48,728 bases of DNA, taken from NCBI GenBank assembly GCA_016931935.1, contig JAFGDW010000089.1, forward strand, positions 1 to 48,728, in the 5' to 3' direction. A program made the position numbers and the translations under genes. The notes beneath the pieces were generated by a model. It was not told the DNA's origin. It did no database searches and saw only the letters and a program-made list of their open reading frames with translations. The number at the start of each line of letters is the position of its first letter. Within the stretch, counting starts at the first letter, position 1. Positions 9,529 to 18,052 of the stretch are shown here, in pieces. The stretch comes from Candidatus Zhuqueibacterota bacterium. Its GTDB lineage: Bacteria; Zhuqueibacterota; Zhuqueibacteria; Thermofontimicrobiales; Thiofontviventaceae.

Positions 9529-10476
9529 ATGATAGTTACAACCAAACAATTGTTCGAAGCAGCTTATGGCAAATACGCTATTGGCGCTTATAATATCAAT
9601 AATCTGGAACAGTGCATGGGTCTGTTCCGTGGTAATCTGGACAGCAAAGCACCCTTCATTATTCAGATCAGCAAGGGCGCTCGTTCCTATACACACAAAG
9701 AAATGCTTGAAGGTATGATTCGCAGTGCAGAAAAAGTATTTCCCGATGCAATTTTCGCCGTCCATCTTGATCATGGTGATGAACAAACCTGCTATGATTG
9801 TATTAATTCCGGATTCTACAGTTCAGTGATGATAGATGCCAGCCACGAAAACTTTGATGAAAATGTCGCTATTACCAAACGCGTTGTGGATGCTGCACAT
9901 GCCAAAGGTCTTGTTGTTGAAGCCGAACTCGGTCAACTTGGTGGTGTTGAGGAACATGTTCAGGTTGCTGAAGCGGATGCTAAATTAACTGATCCCAAAC
10001 AGGCGAAAGAATTTGTCGCTCGTACTGGCGTAGATTCACTTGCGTGTGCAATTGGTACCAGTCATGGCGCTTTCAAGTTTTCAGGAACACAAGGTCTGCA
10101 TTTTGATGTGTTGTCTGAAATCCAAAAACGATTGCCGGGATTTCCGCTGGTTATGCATGGTTCCAGTTCTGTGCCTCAGGAAGAAGTTGAGCGCATTAAC
10201 AAAGCCGGCGGCAACCTGAAAGGCGCTAAAGGCGTGGATGCTAGCCAATTCAAACAAGCCGCTAAACTGGGCGTTACCAAAATCAATATCGATACCGATG
10301 GCCGTTTGGTCTGGACTCGCGTTCACCGCGAATTCTTCCTTGAAAAACCGGAAAACTTCGATCTGCGTCCTCCGGGAAAAGTGTTCATGGCCGAATATGC
10401 CAAGTTTATTGCTGATAAAAATGAAAAGCTGGGTTCCGCTGGTACGCTGGACGAAGTCCGCAAACTGGTCAGCTAA
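9529..10476 (+). CDS. fba: Class II fructose-bisphosphate aldolase
   Basis: A 315-residue cytosolic glycolytic/gluconeogenic enzyme that splits or forms fructose 1,6-bisphosphate from dihydroxyacetone phosphate and glyceraldehyde 3-phosphate. The class II zinc signature HLDHGD is at 79-84, with D81 and H82 expected at the active site and metal. E-LGQLGG-E lies near 134-143, GTSHGAFK near 178-185 and VMHGSSS near 208. INIDTDGR near 250 is the usual phosphate-binding region. Length and motifs fit the FbaA/CbbA family. AGGAGG lies 8 bases before the ATG, the strongest ribosome-binding site in this part of the window. It stands alone, with its own promoter and a terminator after it, as expected of a highly expressed housekeeping gene. 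Confidence 0.95.
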   Translation: MIVTTKQLFEAAYGKYAIGAYNINNLEQCMGLFRGNLDSKAPFIIQISKGARSYTHKEMLEGMIRSAEKVFPDAIFAVHLDHGDEQTCYDCINSGFYSSVMIDASHENFDENVAITKRVVDAAHAKGLVVEAELGQLGGVEEHVQVAEADAKLTDPKQAKEFVARTGVDSLACAIGTSHGAFKFSGTQGLHFDVLSEIQKRLPGFPLVMHGSSSVPQEEVERINKAGGNLKGAKGVDASQFKQAAKLGVTKINIDTDGRLVWTRVHREFFLEKPENFDLRPPGKVFMAEYAKFIADKNEKLGSAGTLDEVRKLVS

Positions 10477-10504
10477 GAAAATATATTGATACAGATTTAA
10501 TCCG

Positions 10505-10550
10505 ACACGGATGTTTGCCCGCTAATGCGTGCCGCATCCGTGTTTTTGTT
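10505..10550 (+). terminator. Rho-independent terminator after the aldolase gene
   Basis: ACACGGATG (10505-10513) pairs with CATCCGTGT (10535-10543). The 21-base loop is itself partly self-complementary, and TTTTGTTTT follows. It lies 28 bases after the aldolase stop codon. Confidence 0.8.
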
Positions 10551-10719
10551 TTATGATGTAGATTCGCGGATTTTTTTTTGCATTTAATTTTGAACGTCAG
10601 ATCAAATTCTGCTAATCGCCGTTGAGTGTTAGTTTTTTGTATGAACATTCGTATGAGTCTATAAAAAAATCTATAAATCAGGTAGCATATAATATTCTTC
10701 AATCCAATTTTCAATCTAA

Positions 10720-12558
10720 ATGACAATATCAAACGAATCCTTCGAACAACGAAAATATTTTCTCCGGAGAACAATTGCCCGTCTGGAACGCCGGCTTTCG
10801 AAACGACAGGCTCACAGCCGAAAATATAGCTGGATTCGCCTGGCAATATTTCTAACCGGATTAGTGCTGACAATTCTCGGTGCATTATCATATGAACCGG
10901 CTGGATGGGCATTTGCGTGTTTGAGTATTTTGATTTTCATCCCGGTGGCACTTGTTCACCGACGAATTGACAAAAGCGCCGATCAGCACAGGCTCTACAT
11001 AAAAATTAAACAACAACATCTTGCCCGAACCGAATTAGATTGGGGGAAAATCCCCGAATACCGCTGTGAATCTCCAAATCCGGAGCATCCGTTTGATGTG
11101 GATTTAAAGATATGCGGGCCGCATTCGTTGCATCATCTCATCGATACTGCACCTTCAGTGGAGGGAAGCCAATTACTCCGGGACTGGTTATTGACAACAC
11201 ATCCGGATAAATCGTTTATTGCCGAACGTCAGGCTTTGCTTCGGGAGATGGCTCCCCACAGCGCGTTTCGCGATGCTTTATTGTTGAATTTCCACATGCA
11301 TTCCGATCACCGACTTGAGGGCAAGAACATTCTGAACTGGCTAAAGCAGCGCTATGACAACTTGCCATTAATTCGGAGTTTAATAATTGGTATTTGCCTG
11401 TCTGTAATTAACTGGATATTATTTGTTGGTAACCAGGCAGGATTGATGCCGGCATGGTGGTCAATTTCCGGAACAGTTTACATTTTATTTATTCTCGGGC
11501 AGAGAAAAATTTGGTCCGGTTTGCTGGATGAAATGATTTATGTGGATGGAGATCTCAAACGGTCGATGGTTCTGTTTCGTTACTTGGAAAATCGAAAATA
11601 CGCCCGTATTCCTAAATTTGCAAAAATGTGTCAACCGTTTATTGATCCCAAAACAAAGCCGTCGCGTCTTCTTAATTATCTGCAACTGATAAGTATTGCC
11701 GTCGGACTACGTTCAAATATGGTATTAGGGATGCTATTGAATGTTGCCTGTCCCTGGGATTTTATCTGGGCTTATCAGTTACGGCGTGCAAAAGAAAAGC
11801 TGGCGGATCAGTTCCCGAAATGGCTGGAAACCTGCAGTCACGTCGAGGCATTGCTATCGCTTTCCAATTTTGTCTACCTGCATCCCCATTATCATTTTCC
11901 GATAATACAGCAGAACGAAACTCCTTTTGTACAATTTAAAAACATCGGGCATCCGCTTATTCCGCATGCAAAACGTATTCATAATGATTTTGCTGTTGAA
12001 AAGCTAGGTAATATTGCTTTAATCACCGGATCTAATATGTCCGGGAAAAGCACTTTTCTTCGAACACTTGGTATCTCACTATGTTTAGCGTATGTTGGTG
12101 CTCCGGTTGATGCTGCATTGTGCCGTATCCCTTTGATGGATATTTTTACCTGCATGCACGTCGATGATTCGTTAGAAGCAGGCATTTCCCAATTTTATGC
12201 TGAAGTCAAACGTCTCAAAGCAGTTCTCATGCGTATCCGTTCGGATGGCACGTTTCCGGTATTTTTTCTGGTGGATGAAATTTATCGTGGAACGAACAAT
12301 CGTGAACGATTGATCGGTAGCAAAGCTTATGTCCGGGAACTTTTGCAGCACAACGCCGTTGGACTTATTTCCACACACGATTTGGAGCTCACCTCGATGG
12401 AGCAGGAATTTACTGCTGTCAAAAATTATCATTTCCGGGAAACGGTGGTGAACAATAAAATGGTGTTCGATTATACCCTGCATAACGGACCGTGCCCAAC
12501 CACCAATGCGTTAAAAATTATGCAACTCGAAGGATTACCGGTTGAAGAAAATAGCTAG
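10720..12558 (+). CDS. MutS-family ATPase with membrane segments
   Basis: A 612-residue protein whose last third is a MutS domain V ATPase. The Walker A GSNMSGKS lies near 437-444, Walker B-like FFLVDEI near 513-519 and the switch motif STHD near 551. The N-terminal mismatch-recognition domain of MutS1 is absent. Instead there are two hydrophobic pairs, about 47-86 and 218-262, predicted as four membrane helices. The middle (about 120-430) looks like the MutS core/lever region. This matches membrane-associated MutS-like proteins often annotated as mismatch repair ATPases, whose real role is not established. There is no clear ribosome-binding site, and the ATG at 10720 is the first in frame. 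It sits alone between the aldolase gene and a small membrane-protein gene. Confidence 0.8.
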   Translation: MTISNESFEQRKYFLRRTIARLERRLSKRQAHSRKYSWIRLAIFLTGLVLTILGALSYEPAGWAFACLSILIFIPVALVHRRIDKSADQHRLYIKIKQQHLARTELDWGKIPEYRCESPNPEHPFDVDLKICGPHSLHHLIDTAPSVEGSQLLRDWLLTTHPDKSFIAERQALLREMAPHSAFRDALLLNFHMHSDHRLEGKNILNWLKQRYDNLPLIRSLIIGICLSVINWILFVGNQAGLMPAWWSISGTVYILFILGQRKIWSGLLDEMIYVDGDLKRSMVLFRYLENRKYARIPKFAKMCQPFIDPKTKPSRLLNYLQLISIAVGLRSNMVLGMLLNVACPWDFIWAYQLRRAKEKLADQFPKWLETCSHVEALLSLSNFVYLHPHYHFPIIQQNETPFVQFKNIGHPLIPHAKRIHNDFAVEKLGNIALITGSNMSGKSTFLRTLGISLCLAYVGAPVDAALCRIPLMDIFTCMHVDDSLEAGISQFYAEVKRLKAVLMRIRSDGTFPVFFLVDEIYRGTNNRERLIGSKAYVRELLQHNAVGLISTHDLELTSMEQEFTAVKNYHFRETVVNNKMVFDYTLHNGPCPTTNALKIMQLEGLPVEENS

Positions 12559-12736
12559 TTGAAGTTTTGTATGCTTTCTCGATGTTAAAAGTGCAACACC
12601 TGTTCGAAACTGGTAAATCCACGGATTCAGATTATCCAAAAATATTTAAAAGTGAATTGTGTGTCATTCAAGACATATCCTGTGAACAGTTACTGAATTT
12701 ACTCAATCGTTATAATAATCAGTTCGAGTGACAACA

Positions 12737-13396
12737 ATGAAAAAAGCATATATCAATAACTTGTTTTGGTTGGGATTTTTTGCAATCTGGATGGCCTATT
12801 TGGAATCTTCAATAGTGGTTTACCTACGCGCGCTATATTATCCTGATGGCTTTGCCTTCCCGATAAAATTTATCCCTAATAATATCGCCATCATTGAAAT
12901 CGGTCGAGAGGCTGCAACGGTTTTCATGATGCTGGCTATCAGCTTTTTACTTTCAAAACGAGGCTGGGTACGAACAGCTTACTTCATGTTCTGTTTTGGC
13001 GCCTGGGATATTTGGTATTATATTTGGTTGAAAATATTTCTCAATTGGCCACCATCCTTGTTTACATGGGATTTATTATTTCTGATTCCGATAGCCTGGT
13101 CAGGGCCAGTATGGGCGCCTGTTCTTGTTTCAATATCACTCATCTTTGGAGCGGTTGTCATTTTAAAAATCGACCATATGGGAATTCATTTTCACTTGCT
13201 TCGGAATGAGTGGCTCGCTTTCCTTACTGCACCCTTGCTTATTTTTATTTCGTTTGTTCTTGAAGCGCCACGTATCATGAAATTTGCTGAACCCAAATTT
13301 TTCCATTGGGAAATTTTAATTTTAGCAGAGATCGTCGGATTTTTGATGCTTGCTCATGTTGTCAAGAGATTAAAAAAACAATCTGACAAAATCTAA
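12737..13396 (+). CDS. Unassigned polytopic membrane protein
   Basis: 219 residues with about six strongly hydrophobic segments (near 6-25, 57-75, 84-100, 112-140, 160-178 and 192-210), so an integral membrane protein. No family was recognised. The ATG at 12737 starts with a Lys-Lys pair before the first helix. An in-frame GTG at 12728 would add three residues, and neither has a good ribosome-binding site. The second loop is rich in Trp and Tyr (WDIWYYIWLKIF). It follows the MutS-like gene after about 180 bases and precedes mscL, with no visible operon link. Confidence 0.6.
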   Translation: MKKAYINNLFWLGFFAIWMAYLESSIVVYLRALYYPDGFAFPIKFIPNNIAIIEIGREAATVFMMLAISFLLSKRGWVRTAYFMFCFGAWDIWYYIWLKIFLNWPPSLFTWDLLFLIPIAWSGPVWAPVLVSISLIFGAVVILKIDHMGIHFHLLRNEWLAFLTAPLLIFISFVLEAPRIMKFAEPKFFHWEILILAEIVGFLMLAHVVKRLKKQSDKI

Positions 13397-13527
13397 AGCA
13401 CCATGTGCTCGGAATTCTTTATACAGTTCATATATTTCAGTCGTTTGATCGAGAAATAGTTATGTTTTTTGCTTTAGCGTCTAATCCACCATTGTCATGT
13501 ACATCAATGTAATTGCTTCCTGTGAAA

Positions 13528-13556
13528 TTGACAATGAGTACTTAATAACTCGTTAT
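13528..13556 (+). promoter_or_regulatory. Possible promoter for mscL
   Basis: A perfect -35 TTGACA (13528-13533) is followed after 17 bp by CGTTAT (13551-13556), a poor -10 matching three of six consensus bases. It lies 21 bases before the mscL start, a short leader. It is suggestive only. Confidence 0.3.
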
Positions 13557-13576
13557 TTTATTAGGAAGGAAAAAGT

Positions 13577-14008
13577 ATGTTGAAAGAATTCAGGGAATTC
13601 GCAATGCGCGGCAATGTGGTTGACATGGCAATTGGAATCATGATTGGTACGGCATTTGGATCCATTGTCAAGTCGTTAGTCGCGGATATTATTATGCCGC
13701 CCATTGGCTTGCTTTTGGGGAATGTGGATTTTTCAGATCTCTTTATCATACTCAAGCATGGTGCCACCGCTGCACCGTACGCAACGATTGATCTTGCCCG
13801 CGAAGCCGGAGCTGTAACGTTGAATTATGGTGTGTTTTTAAATATGGTGATAAGTTTTCTCATCGTAGCGTTCGCTGTTTTTATGCTTGTTAAAGGGATT
13901 AACAAGCTAAAGAAAAAGGAAGCTCCCGCGCCTGCTGAACCACCCAAACCGTCCAATCAGGAAGTTTTACTATCAGAAATACGTGATTTGCTGAAGCAGC
14001 GTGCCTAA
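13577..14008 (+). CDS. mscL: Large-conductance mechanosensitive channel MscL
   Basis: A 143-residue inner-membrane channel that opens under membrane tension to release solutes during hypo-osmotic shock. The family N-terminus is clear: amphipathic [20 protein letters not shown], then the first pore helix (about 14-44) ending in DIIMPPIG. The second helix is about 86-112 ([18 protein letters not shown]). A charged C-terminal tail rich in Lys, Pro and Glu ends in a helical bundle segment ([14 protein letters not shown]). Length is normal for the family. AGGAAGGA lies just upstream of the ATG. It is a single gene with a hairpin after it. Confidence 0.96.
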   Translation: MLKEFREFAMRGNVVDMAIGIMIGTAFGSIVKSLVADIIMPPIGLLLGNVDFSDLFIILKHGATAAPYATIDLAREAGAVTLNYGVFLNMVISFLIVAFAVFMLVKGINKLKKKEAPAPAEPPKPSNQEVLLSEIRDLLKQRA

Positions 14009-14019
14009 TAAATATTAAA

Positions 14020-14050
14020 ACAAGGGCTCCTAAAAAAAGCGAGCCCTTGT
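14020..14050 (+). terminator. Hairpin after mscL
   Basis: Ten perfect base pairs, ACAAGGGCTC (14020-14029) with GAGCCCTTGT (14041-14050), around an 11-base A-rich loop, 12 bases past the mscL stop. There is no T run after the stem, so termination may be weak or factor-aided. Confidence 0.5.
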
Positions 14051-14337
14051 GCATACTCCGAAAAATTCCTCACTTAATAATTTCTCAAATTCCAATTCAT
14101 ATATAAAATGACTCGCAAGATTTTTGTTGATTTTATTTATAAACTTTCCTATTTTTCAATTGTAATAATTACTCCATTTTAATATTCAAGCAAATTATCC
14201 ACACGTACCGTATCGACCTATCGTTCATAATTTACCCAGTAATGTTCAGCAAAACAAACTGTGTTGCATGTATTAAAACACATAACATTAATGATTAAAT
14301 GACAAAGAGATAATAATTATCAGCGGACAAGTAACTT
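14051..14337. other. AT-rich intergenic stretch before the hybrid kinase
   Basis: No coding frame, strong promoter or repeat stands out. The DNA is very AT-rich throughout. GGACAAG at 14324-14330 may act as a weak ribosome-binding site for the downstream gene. Confidence 0.5.
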
Positions 14338-15999
14338 ATGGTCGAACTTCTTCAAATGAAAACAGAATTGGCTAAAAGGTCCGGAGTTGTTCTATTGTGT
14401 TTGTCAACATTATTGATTTGCTTCAATCCTTTGAACAATAGAATGGACGATGGCGCTTTTATTCTTCTGAATATCTTACCACTGATCAGTGCATGGTTCT
14501 TTGGAATGGCCTGGGGATTGACCCATAGTGTGCTCCATTTCATTCTCCTGTCAATTTTGGCAGCCGCTGCCGGAAAAACAACTAACGATTTGGTTTCCAC
14601 TGGAATTCCGGCAATGGCGATAACTTTAGCTGTTGCGGGTATCCTGGGAAGGATTCGTGATTTAACCGGACAGTTGCGACATGAATTACAGGAACGAAAT
14701 CGCTTTGAAGCGGAATTGGAACATTATCGTGAACGATTGGAAACACTCGTTGATAAACGAACGGAAGAACTGTTGAAGAGTAACGCACGGCTTCGAGAAG
14801 AGATATTTATTCGAGAACGTGCGGAAACAGAGAAACTCAATTTGGAAGCAAGTTTGAAACGCGCTGAAAAAATGGAAGCCGTCGGAATTCTTGCCGGTAG
14901 TGTGGCTCATGATTTGAACAATATTTTAAGCGGAATTCTGAGCTATCCGGAGTTAATATTACTCGATCTACCGGACGATAGTCCTCTACGGGAATCAATA
15001 CTCACTATTCAGAAATCAGGTGAAAGAGCTGCAGCAGTTGTTCAGGATTTGTTAACACTTGCCAGGCGTGGACTTGTAAATACTCACATTTTAAATTTAA
15101 ATAACATTGTCAACGATTTCCTGAAGTCACCCGAATTTAAACAATTAGCATCTCACTATTCACGGATTGCTCTGGAAACAAAATTGAACAATGACCTATT
15201 AAGTATTTCCGGGTCTGAGATTCACTTAATGAAATTAGTAATGAATCTGGTCGCGAATGCTATGGAGGCCATGAAGCACGGTGGCTGTCTTCAAATTTCA
15301 ACAGCAAATGTTTATATTGATAAAACCGAAGGCTATTATGAAGTATTACCGCGGGGTGAATATGTAACGCTTGCCTTGACCGATAATGGCGAAGGAATAG
15401 CTCCCAAAGATTTAAACAGAATTTTCGAACCGTTTTATACAACAAAAGTAATGGGAAAGAGTGGCTCCGGGCTGGGATTAGCGATTGTGTGGGGAACAGT
15501 AAAGGATCATAGAGGATATATTGATGTACAAAGTGCGCTTGGTGAAGGCACAACATTTACTCTCTATTTTCCTGCCTCGCGTGAACAGTCGATTGATTTG
15601 AAATCGAAGATGACAATCGATGAACTGAAAGGAAATCGTGAAATTATACTTGTCATCGATGATGATGAGTTACAACGCAATTTATGCGCTGCCATGCTTG
15701 AAAAACTCAATTACCATGCGATAACTGTGGAGAGTGGAGAAAGAGCGCTCGAACTTTTGAAAACACAACGGGTAAACTTACTAGTTTTGGATATGATTAT
15801 GAATGGCGGTATCGATGGTTGCGAAACATACGAGCAGATTATTAGACTGCATCCAGCCCAAAAAGCTATTATTGCCAGCGGATACAACGAATCGGATCGA
15901 GTTAAAAAGATACAGGCTATGGGAGCCGGTGAATATATAAAGAAACCGTATACGTTGGAAATGTTCGGGATGGCGATTAGACGGGAATTGAGTAATTAA
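14338..15999 (+). CDS. Membrane hybrid sensor histidine kinase with C-terminal receiver
   Basis: 553 residues. N-terminal hydrophobic helices (about 17-30, 36-60, 62-82 and 86-102) form a small membrane sensor without a large periplasmic domain. A long charged coiled coil (about 105-180) follows. The phosphoacceptor helix carries H191 in VAHDLNNILSG, a HisKA variant of the NtrB/hybrid type. The ATP-binding domain has N, G1 (DNGEGIAP) and G2 (GSGLGLAI) boxes at about 295-415. A receiver domain (about 433-551) has the acidic cluster VIDDDE, phosphorylatable D485 and a KKPY lysine. Signal is thought to pass from H191 to D485. No output regulator or transcription factor lies next to it, so the target is unknown. 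A second in-frame ATG at 14356 is an alternative start. Confidence 0.9.
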   Translation: MVELLQMKTELAKRSGVVLLCLSTLLICFNPLNNRMDDGAFILLNILPLISAWFFGMAWGLTHSVLHFILLSILAAAAGKTTNDLVSTGIPAMAITLAVAGILGRIRDLTGQLRHELQERNRFEAELEHYRERLETLVDKRTEELLKSNARLREEIFIRERAETEKLNLEASLKRAEKMEAVGILAGSVAHDLNNILSGILSYPELILLDLPDDSPLRESILTIQKSGERAAAVVQDLLTLARRGLVNTHILNLNNIVNDFLKSPEFKQLASHYSRIALETKLNNDLLSISGSEIHLMKLVMNLVANAMEAMKHGGCLQISTANVYIDKTEGYYEVLPRGEYVTLALTDNGEGIAPKDLNRIFEPFYTTKVMGKSGSGLGLAIVWGTVKDHRGYIDVQSALGEGTTFTLYFPASREQSIDLKSKMTIDELKGNREIILVIDDDELQRNLCAAMLEKLNYHAITVESGERALELLKTQRVNLLVLDMIMNGGIDGCETYEQIIRLHPAQKAIIASGYNESDRVKKIQAMGAGEYIKKPYTLEMFGMAIRRELSN

Positions 16000-16095
16000 A
16001 TATTTCGGAATATCATATGCGTTTCGCCGTTCCAGCCGTTTAAAACTGGACATCAGATCCTTAAATTTTACACTCCTCTACTAAATTGCTTTTTC

Positions 16096-16722
16096 ATGAA
16101 TCCAACCATACCAATACTCTCAAGTGCATTTGTTCTCGGAGCCACATCAGGATTATCGCCCGGGCCGTTGCTTACATTGGTTGTAACAGAGTCGTTTCAG
16201 CGAGGGTTCAGGGCCGGGGCTGCAATTGCGATTGCACCGCTCATCACCGACGCTCCGATTATTCTGTTGATGATGTGGATTGCCAGATTGGTGTCGTCGA
16301 TGGATTACATCATCGGTGGATTATATCTGGCAGGAGCAATTTACCTGGCCTTTCTGGCTTTTGAAATTATTCGATTCAAAGGAACGGAAATCAAACAAAC
16401 AGGCGTGCATCGAAAGTTAGTATTAAAAGGAGTGATCGTTAATCTGTTAAATCCCAGCCCGTATATTTTCTGGTTGACTATCGGAACACCAATGATTGTT
16501 CAGGCGCAGGAAATTTCGTGGTTGGTTGTAGCTGGATTTGTTGGAATTTTTTACGTTTTGTTGGTTGGGCTAAAACTGGTGCTGGCGGTATTAATCGGCA
16601 GATTTCGACATTTATTAGAAAGTGCCTACTATCTATTTATCATGCGTAGTATGGGAGTCATTTTATTTGGATTTGCGATATTTTTCGCAATTAACGGAAT
16701 TCGAAAAATAGTAATGGGATAG
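16096..16722 (+). CDS. LysE/RhtB-family amino-acid exporter
   Basis: 208 residues with the LysE-type layout of about six membrane helices. The conserved N-terminal GATSGLSPGPLLTLV segment and the NLLNPSPYIFWL motif near 118-129 are family hallmarks. These transporters export amino acids or their analogues across the inner membrane, and the substrate cannot be read from sequence. A cupin gene starts 4 bases after its stop, so the two are probably co-transcribed. The start ATG at 16096 gives the expected N-terminus, but the ribosome-binding site is weak. Confidence 0.88.
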   Translation: MNPTIPILSSAFVLGATSGLSPGPLLTLVVTESFQRGFRAGAAIAIAPLITDAPIILLMMWIARLVSSMDYIIGGLYLAGAIYLAFLAFEIIRFKGTEIKQTGVHRKLVLKGVIVNLLNPSPYIFWLTIGTPMIVQAQEISWLVVAGFVGIFYVLLVGLKLVLAVLIGRFRHLLESAYYLFIMRSMGVILFGFAIFFAINGIRKIVMG

Positions 16723-16726
16723 AGTT

Positions 16727-17047
16727 ATGACACTCAGCAATCTATTGAAGAATATTCCTTCCCAATTACCGGATGAGGCTTTAGACGTTCTGGCAAAAAC
16801 ACAATCCATTCGGATTGAACGCATTATTTCCTATGGCCATTCATCGCCAGACGATTACTGGTATGATCAGGATGAAACCGAGTGGGTGATGGTTGTCTCA
16901 GGTAATGCAAAGCTTCAATTCCGGGAAACTGGCGATGAAATCACTATGGTGACCGGTGACTGGATTGAAATTCCTGCCCATTGCCGTCACCGTATCTCCT
17001 GGACCGATCCTGGCAAACCAACAATATGGCTGGCGATATTCTACTGA
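16727..17047 (+). CDS. Small cupin-domain protein
   Basis: A 106-residue single-domain cupin. The first cupin motif is partly visible (HSSPDDYWYDQDETEWVMVVSG, about 40-60). The second appears as GDWIEIPAHCRHRI, about 82-95, where H90 and H93 are candidate metal ligands. The family resembles small cupins of unknown substrate that often accompany transport or stress genes. It begins 4 bases after the LysE-type exporter gene, suggesting an operon. It ends 111 bases before YjbQ, which has its own promoter. Confidence 0.8.
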   Translation: MTLSNLLKNIPSQLPDEALDVLAKTQSIRIERIISYGHSSPDDYWYDQDETEWVMVVSGNAKLQFRETGDEITMVTGDWIEIPAHCRHRISWTDPGKPTIWLAIFY

Positions 17048-17082
17048 TACCCAAATTTTTACATCGCCCCAAAAATATCGGC

Positions 17083-17111
17083 TTGATTTTACTTGATAAA
17101 ATATGTACTTT
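17083..17111 (+). promoter_or_regulatory. Promoter for yjbQ
   Basis: -35 TTGATT (17083-17088), a 17-bp spacer and -10 TACTTT (17106-17111). The leader to the ATG would be about 40 bases. The layout matches other promoters in this window. Confidence 0.5.
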
Positions 17112-17158
17112 GAAGTTGTTATTTTTAACAATGAATTCTGGATATAAGGAGTTGCATC

Positions 17159-17578
17159 ATGAAAAGTTATCGAAAGGAACTTTGGTTTAGCACATCGACA
17201 CGCGTGGCATTTGTGAATATAACACAGGAAGTTGAAAATTGTTTACGTGAAAGTGGCATCTCCGAAGGTTTAGTGTTGGTGAATGCCATGCATATCACGG
17301 CGTCGGTATTTATCAATGACAATGAATCGGGATTGCATCAGGACTATTACGATTGGCTGGAAAAACTCGCACCGCATGAACCAATCAGCCATTATCGTCA
17401 TAACCGGACGGGTGAGGATAACGGCGATGCGCATTTAAAGCGCCAAGTCATGGGGCGGGAAGTTGTTGTTGCGGTGACCAATGGGGCGCTTGATTTCGGT
17501 CCGTGGGAGCAAATTTTCTATGGTGAATTTGATGGCCGGCGACGAAAGCGGGTACTTGTCAAAATTATCGGCGATTAA
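17159..17578 (+). CDS. yjbQ: YjbQ family protein (UPF0047)
   Basis: 139 residues, the full family length. Conserved features are [17 protein letters not shown] (about 41-57), the [19 protein letters not shown] block (about 80-98) with H and D residues thought to line the pocket, and [13 protein letters not shown] near 120. The family is annotated as secondary thiamine-phosphate synthase because E. coli YjbQ has weak activity of that kind; the physiological role is uncertain. AAGGAG lies upstream of the ATG. The gene has its own promoter and a strong terminator, so it is a single transcription unit. No thiamine-pathway gene is nearby. Confidence 0.9.
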   Translation: MKSYRKELWFSTSTRVAFVNITQEVENCLRESGISEGLVLVNAMHITASVFINDNESGLHQDYYDWLEKLAPHEPISHYRHNRTGEDNGDAHLKRQVMGREVVVAVTNGALDFGPWEQIFYGEFDGRRRKRVLVKIIGD

Positions 17579-17601
17579 AATAGACGATATTATGTACATA
17601 A

Positions 17602-17636
17602 AACAGGGACAGCATGAAATGTCCCTGTTCTTTTTA
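17602..17636 (+). terminator. Rho-independent terminator after yjbQ
   Basis: Ten perfect base pairs, AACAGGGACA (17602-17611) with TGTCCCTGTT (17620-17629), around an 8-base loop. CTTTTTATT follows, 24 bases after the stop codon. Confidence 0.88.
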
Positions 17637-17700
17637 TTACTAAAACGCATCACAGGTTTGGAGCTTTCGTAACTAGCGACTGATCGAAAATTCAATATTT

Positions 17701-17808
17701 TGTCATTTTGAGGAGCGAAGCGACGAAAAATCTATGATTTCTAATACATTGGTTCTATAAACGTTGTGAGGTCATATATTCCTCGGCAAAAAACGACTCG
17801 GAATGACA
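17701..17808. repeat. 108-bp repeat with imperfect inverted ends
   Basis: The left end TGTCATTTTGAG and right end CTCGGAATGACA are imperfect inverted repeats. Inside the left end is GAGCGAAGCGACGAAAAATC. This wording is typical of widespread bacterial intergenic palindromic repeats. It lies in the 474-bp gap between yjbQ and the OmpA-type gene and encodes nothing. The rest of the gap, apart from the promoter at 17986, shows no feature. Confidence 0.5.
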
Positions 17809-17985
17809 TGCTTGGGCGTTTTAGTCCATGCACTAATGATGAAGCGCATAAAATTGATCTGATTTCAAATAATTCGCTTCCGGCAGAATGTGCGATTCAA
17901 TGCGCATCACAATCTATTCTTACGAAAAATTAGTAACAAGCCTTGACAACCAACAATTACTCAATCAGATAGGCAGGAAATTAGC

Positions 17986-18014
17986 TTGACTTTTCTTTAA
18001 ATTTAAAGTATATT
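17986..18014 (+). promoter_or_regulatory. Sigma-70 type promoter for the OmpA-type gene
   Basis: -35 TTGACT (17986-17991), a 17-bp spacer and -10 TATATT (18009-18014). It lies 38 bases before the start codon and is one of the best promoter matches in the window. Confidence 0.7.
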
Positions 18015-18052
18015 GTAATCGCTAATAACATAAACTGTTAGGAGATTTGGAG

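Noticed and set aside
18047..18052. TTG start two codons before the ATG of the OmpA-type gene
   Set aside because: The ATG at 18053 has TAGGAG at ideal spacing and starts a normal signal peptide.
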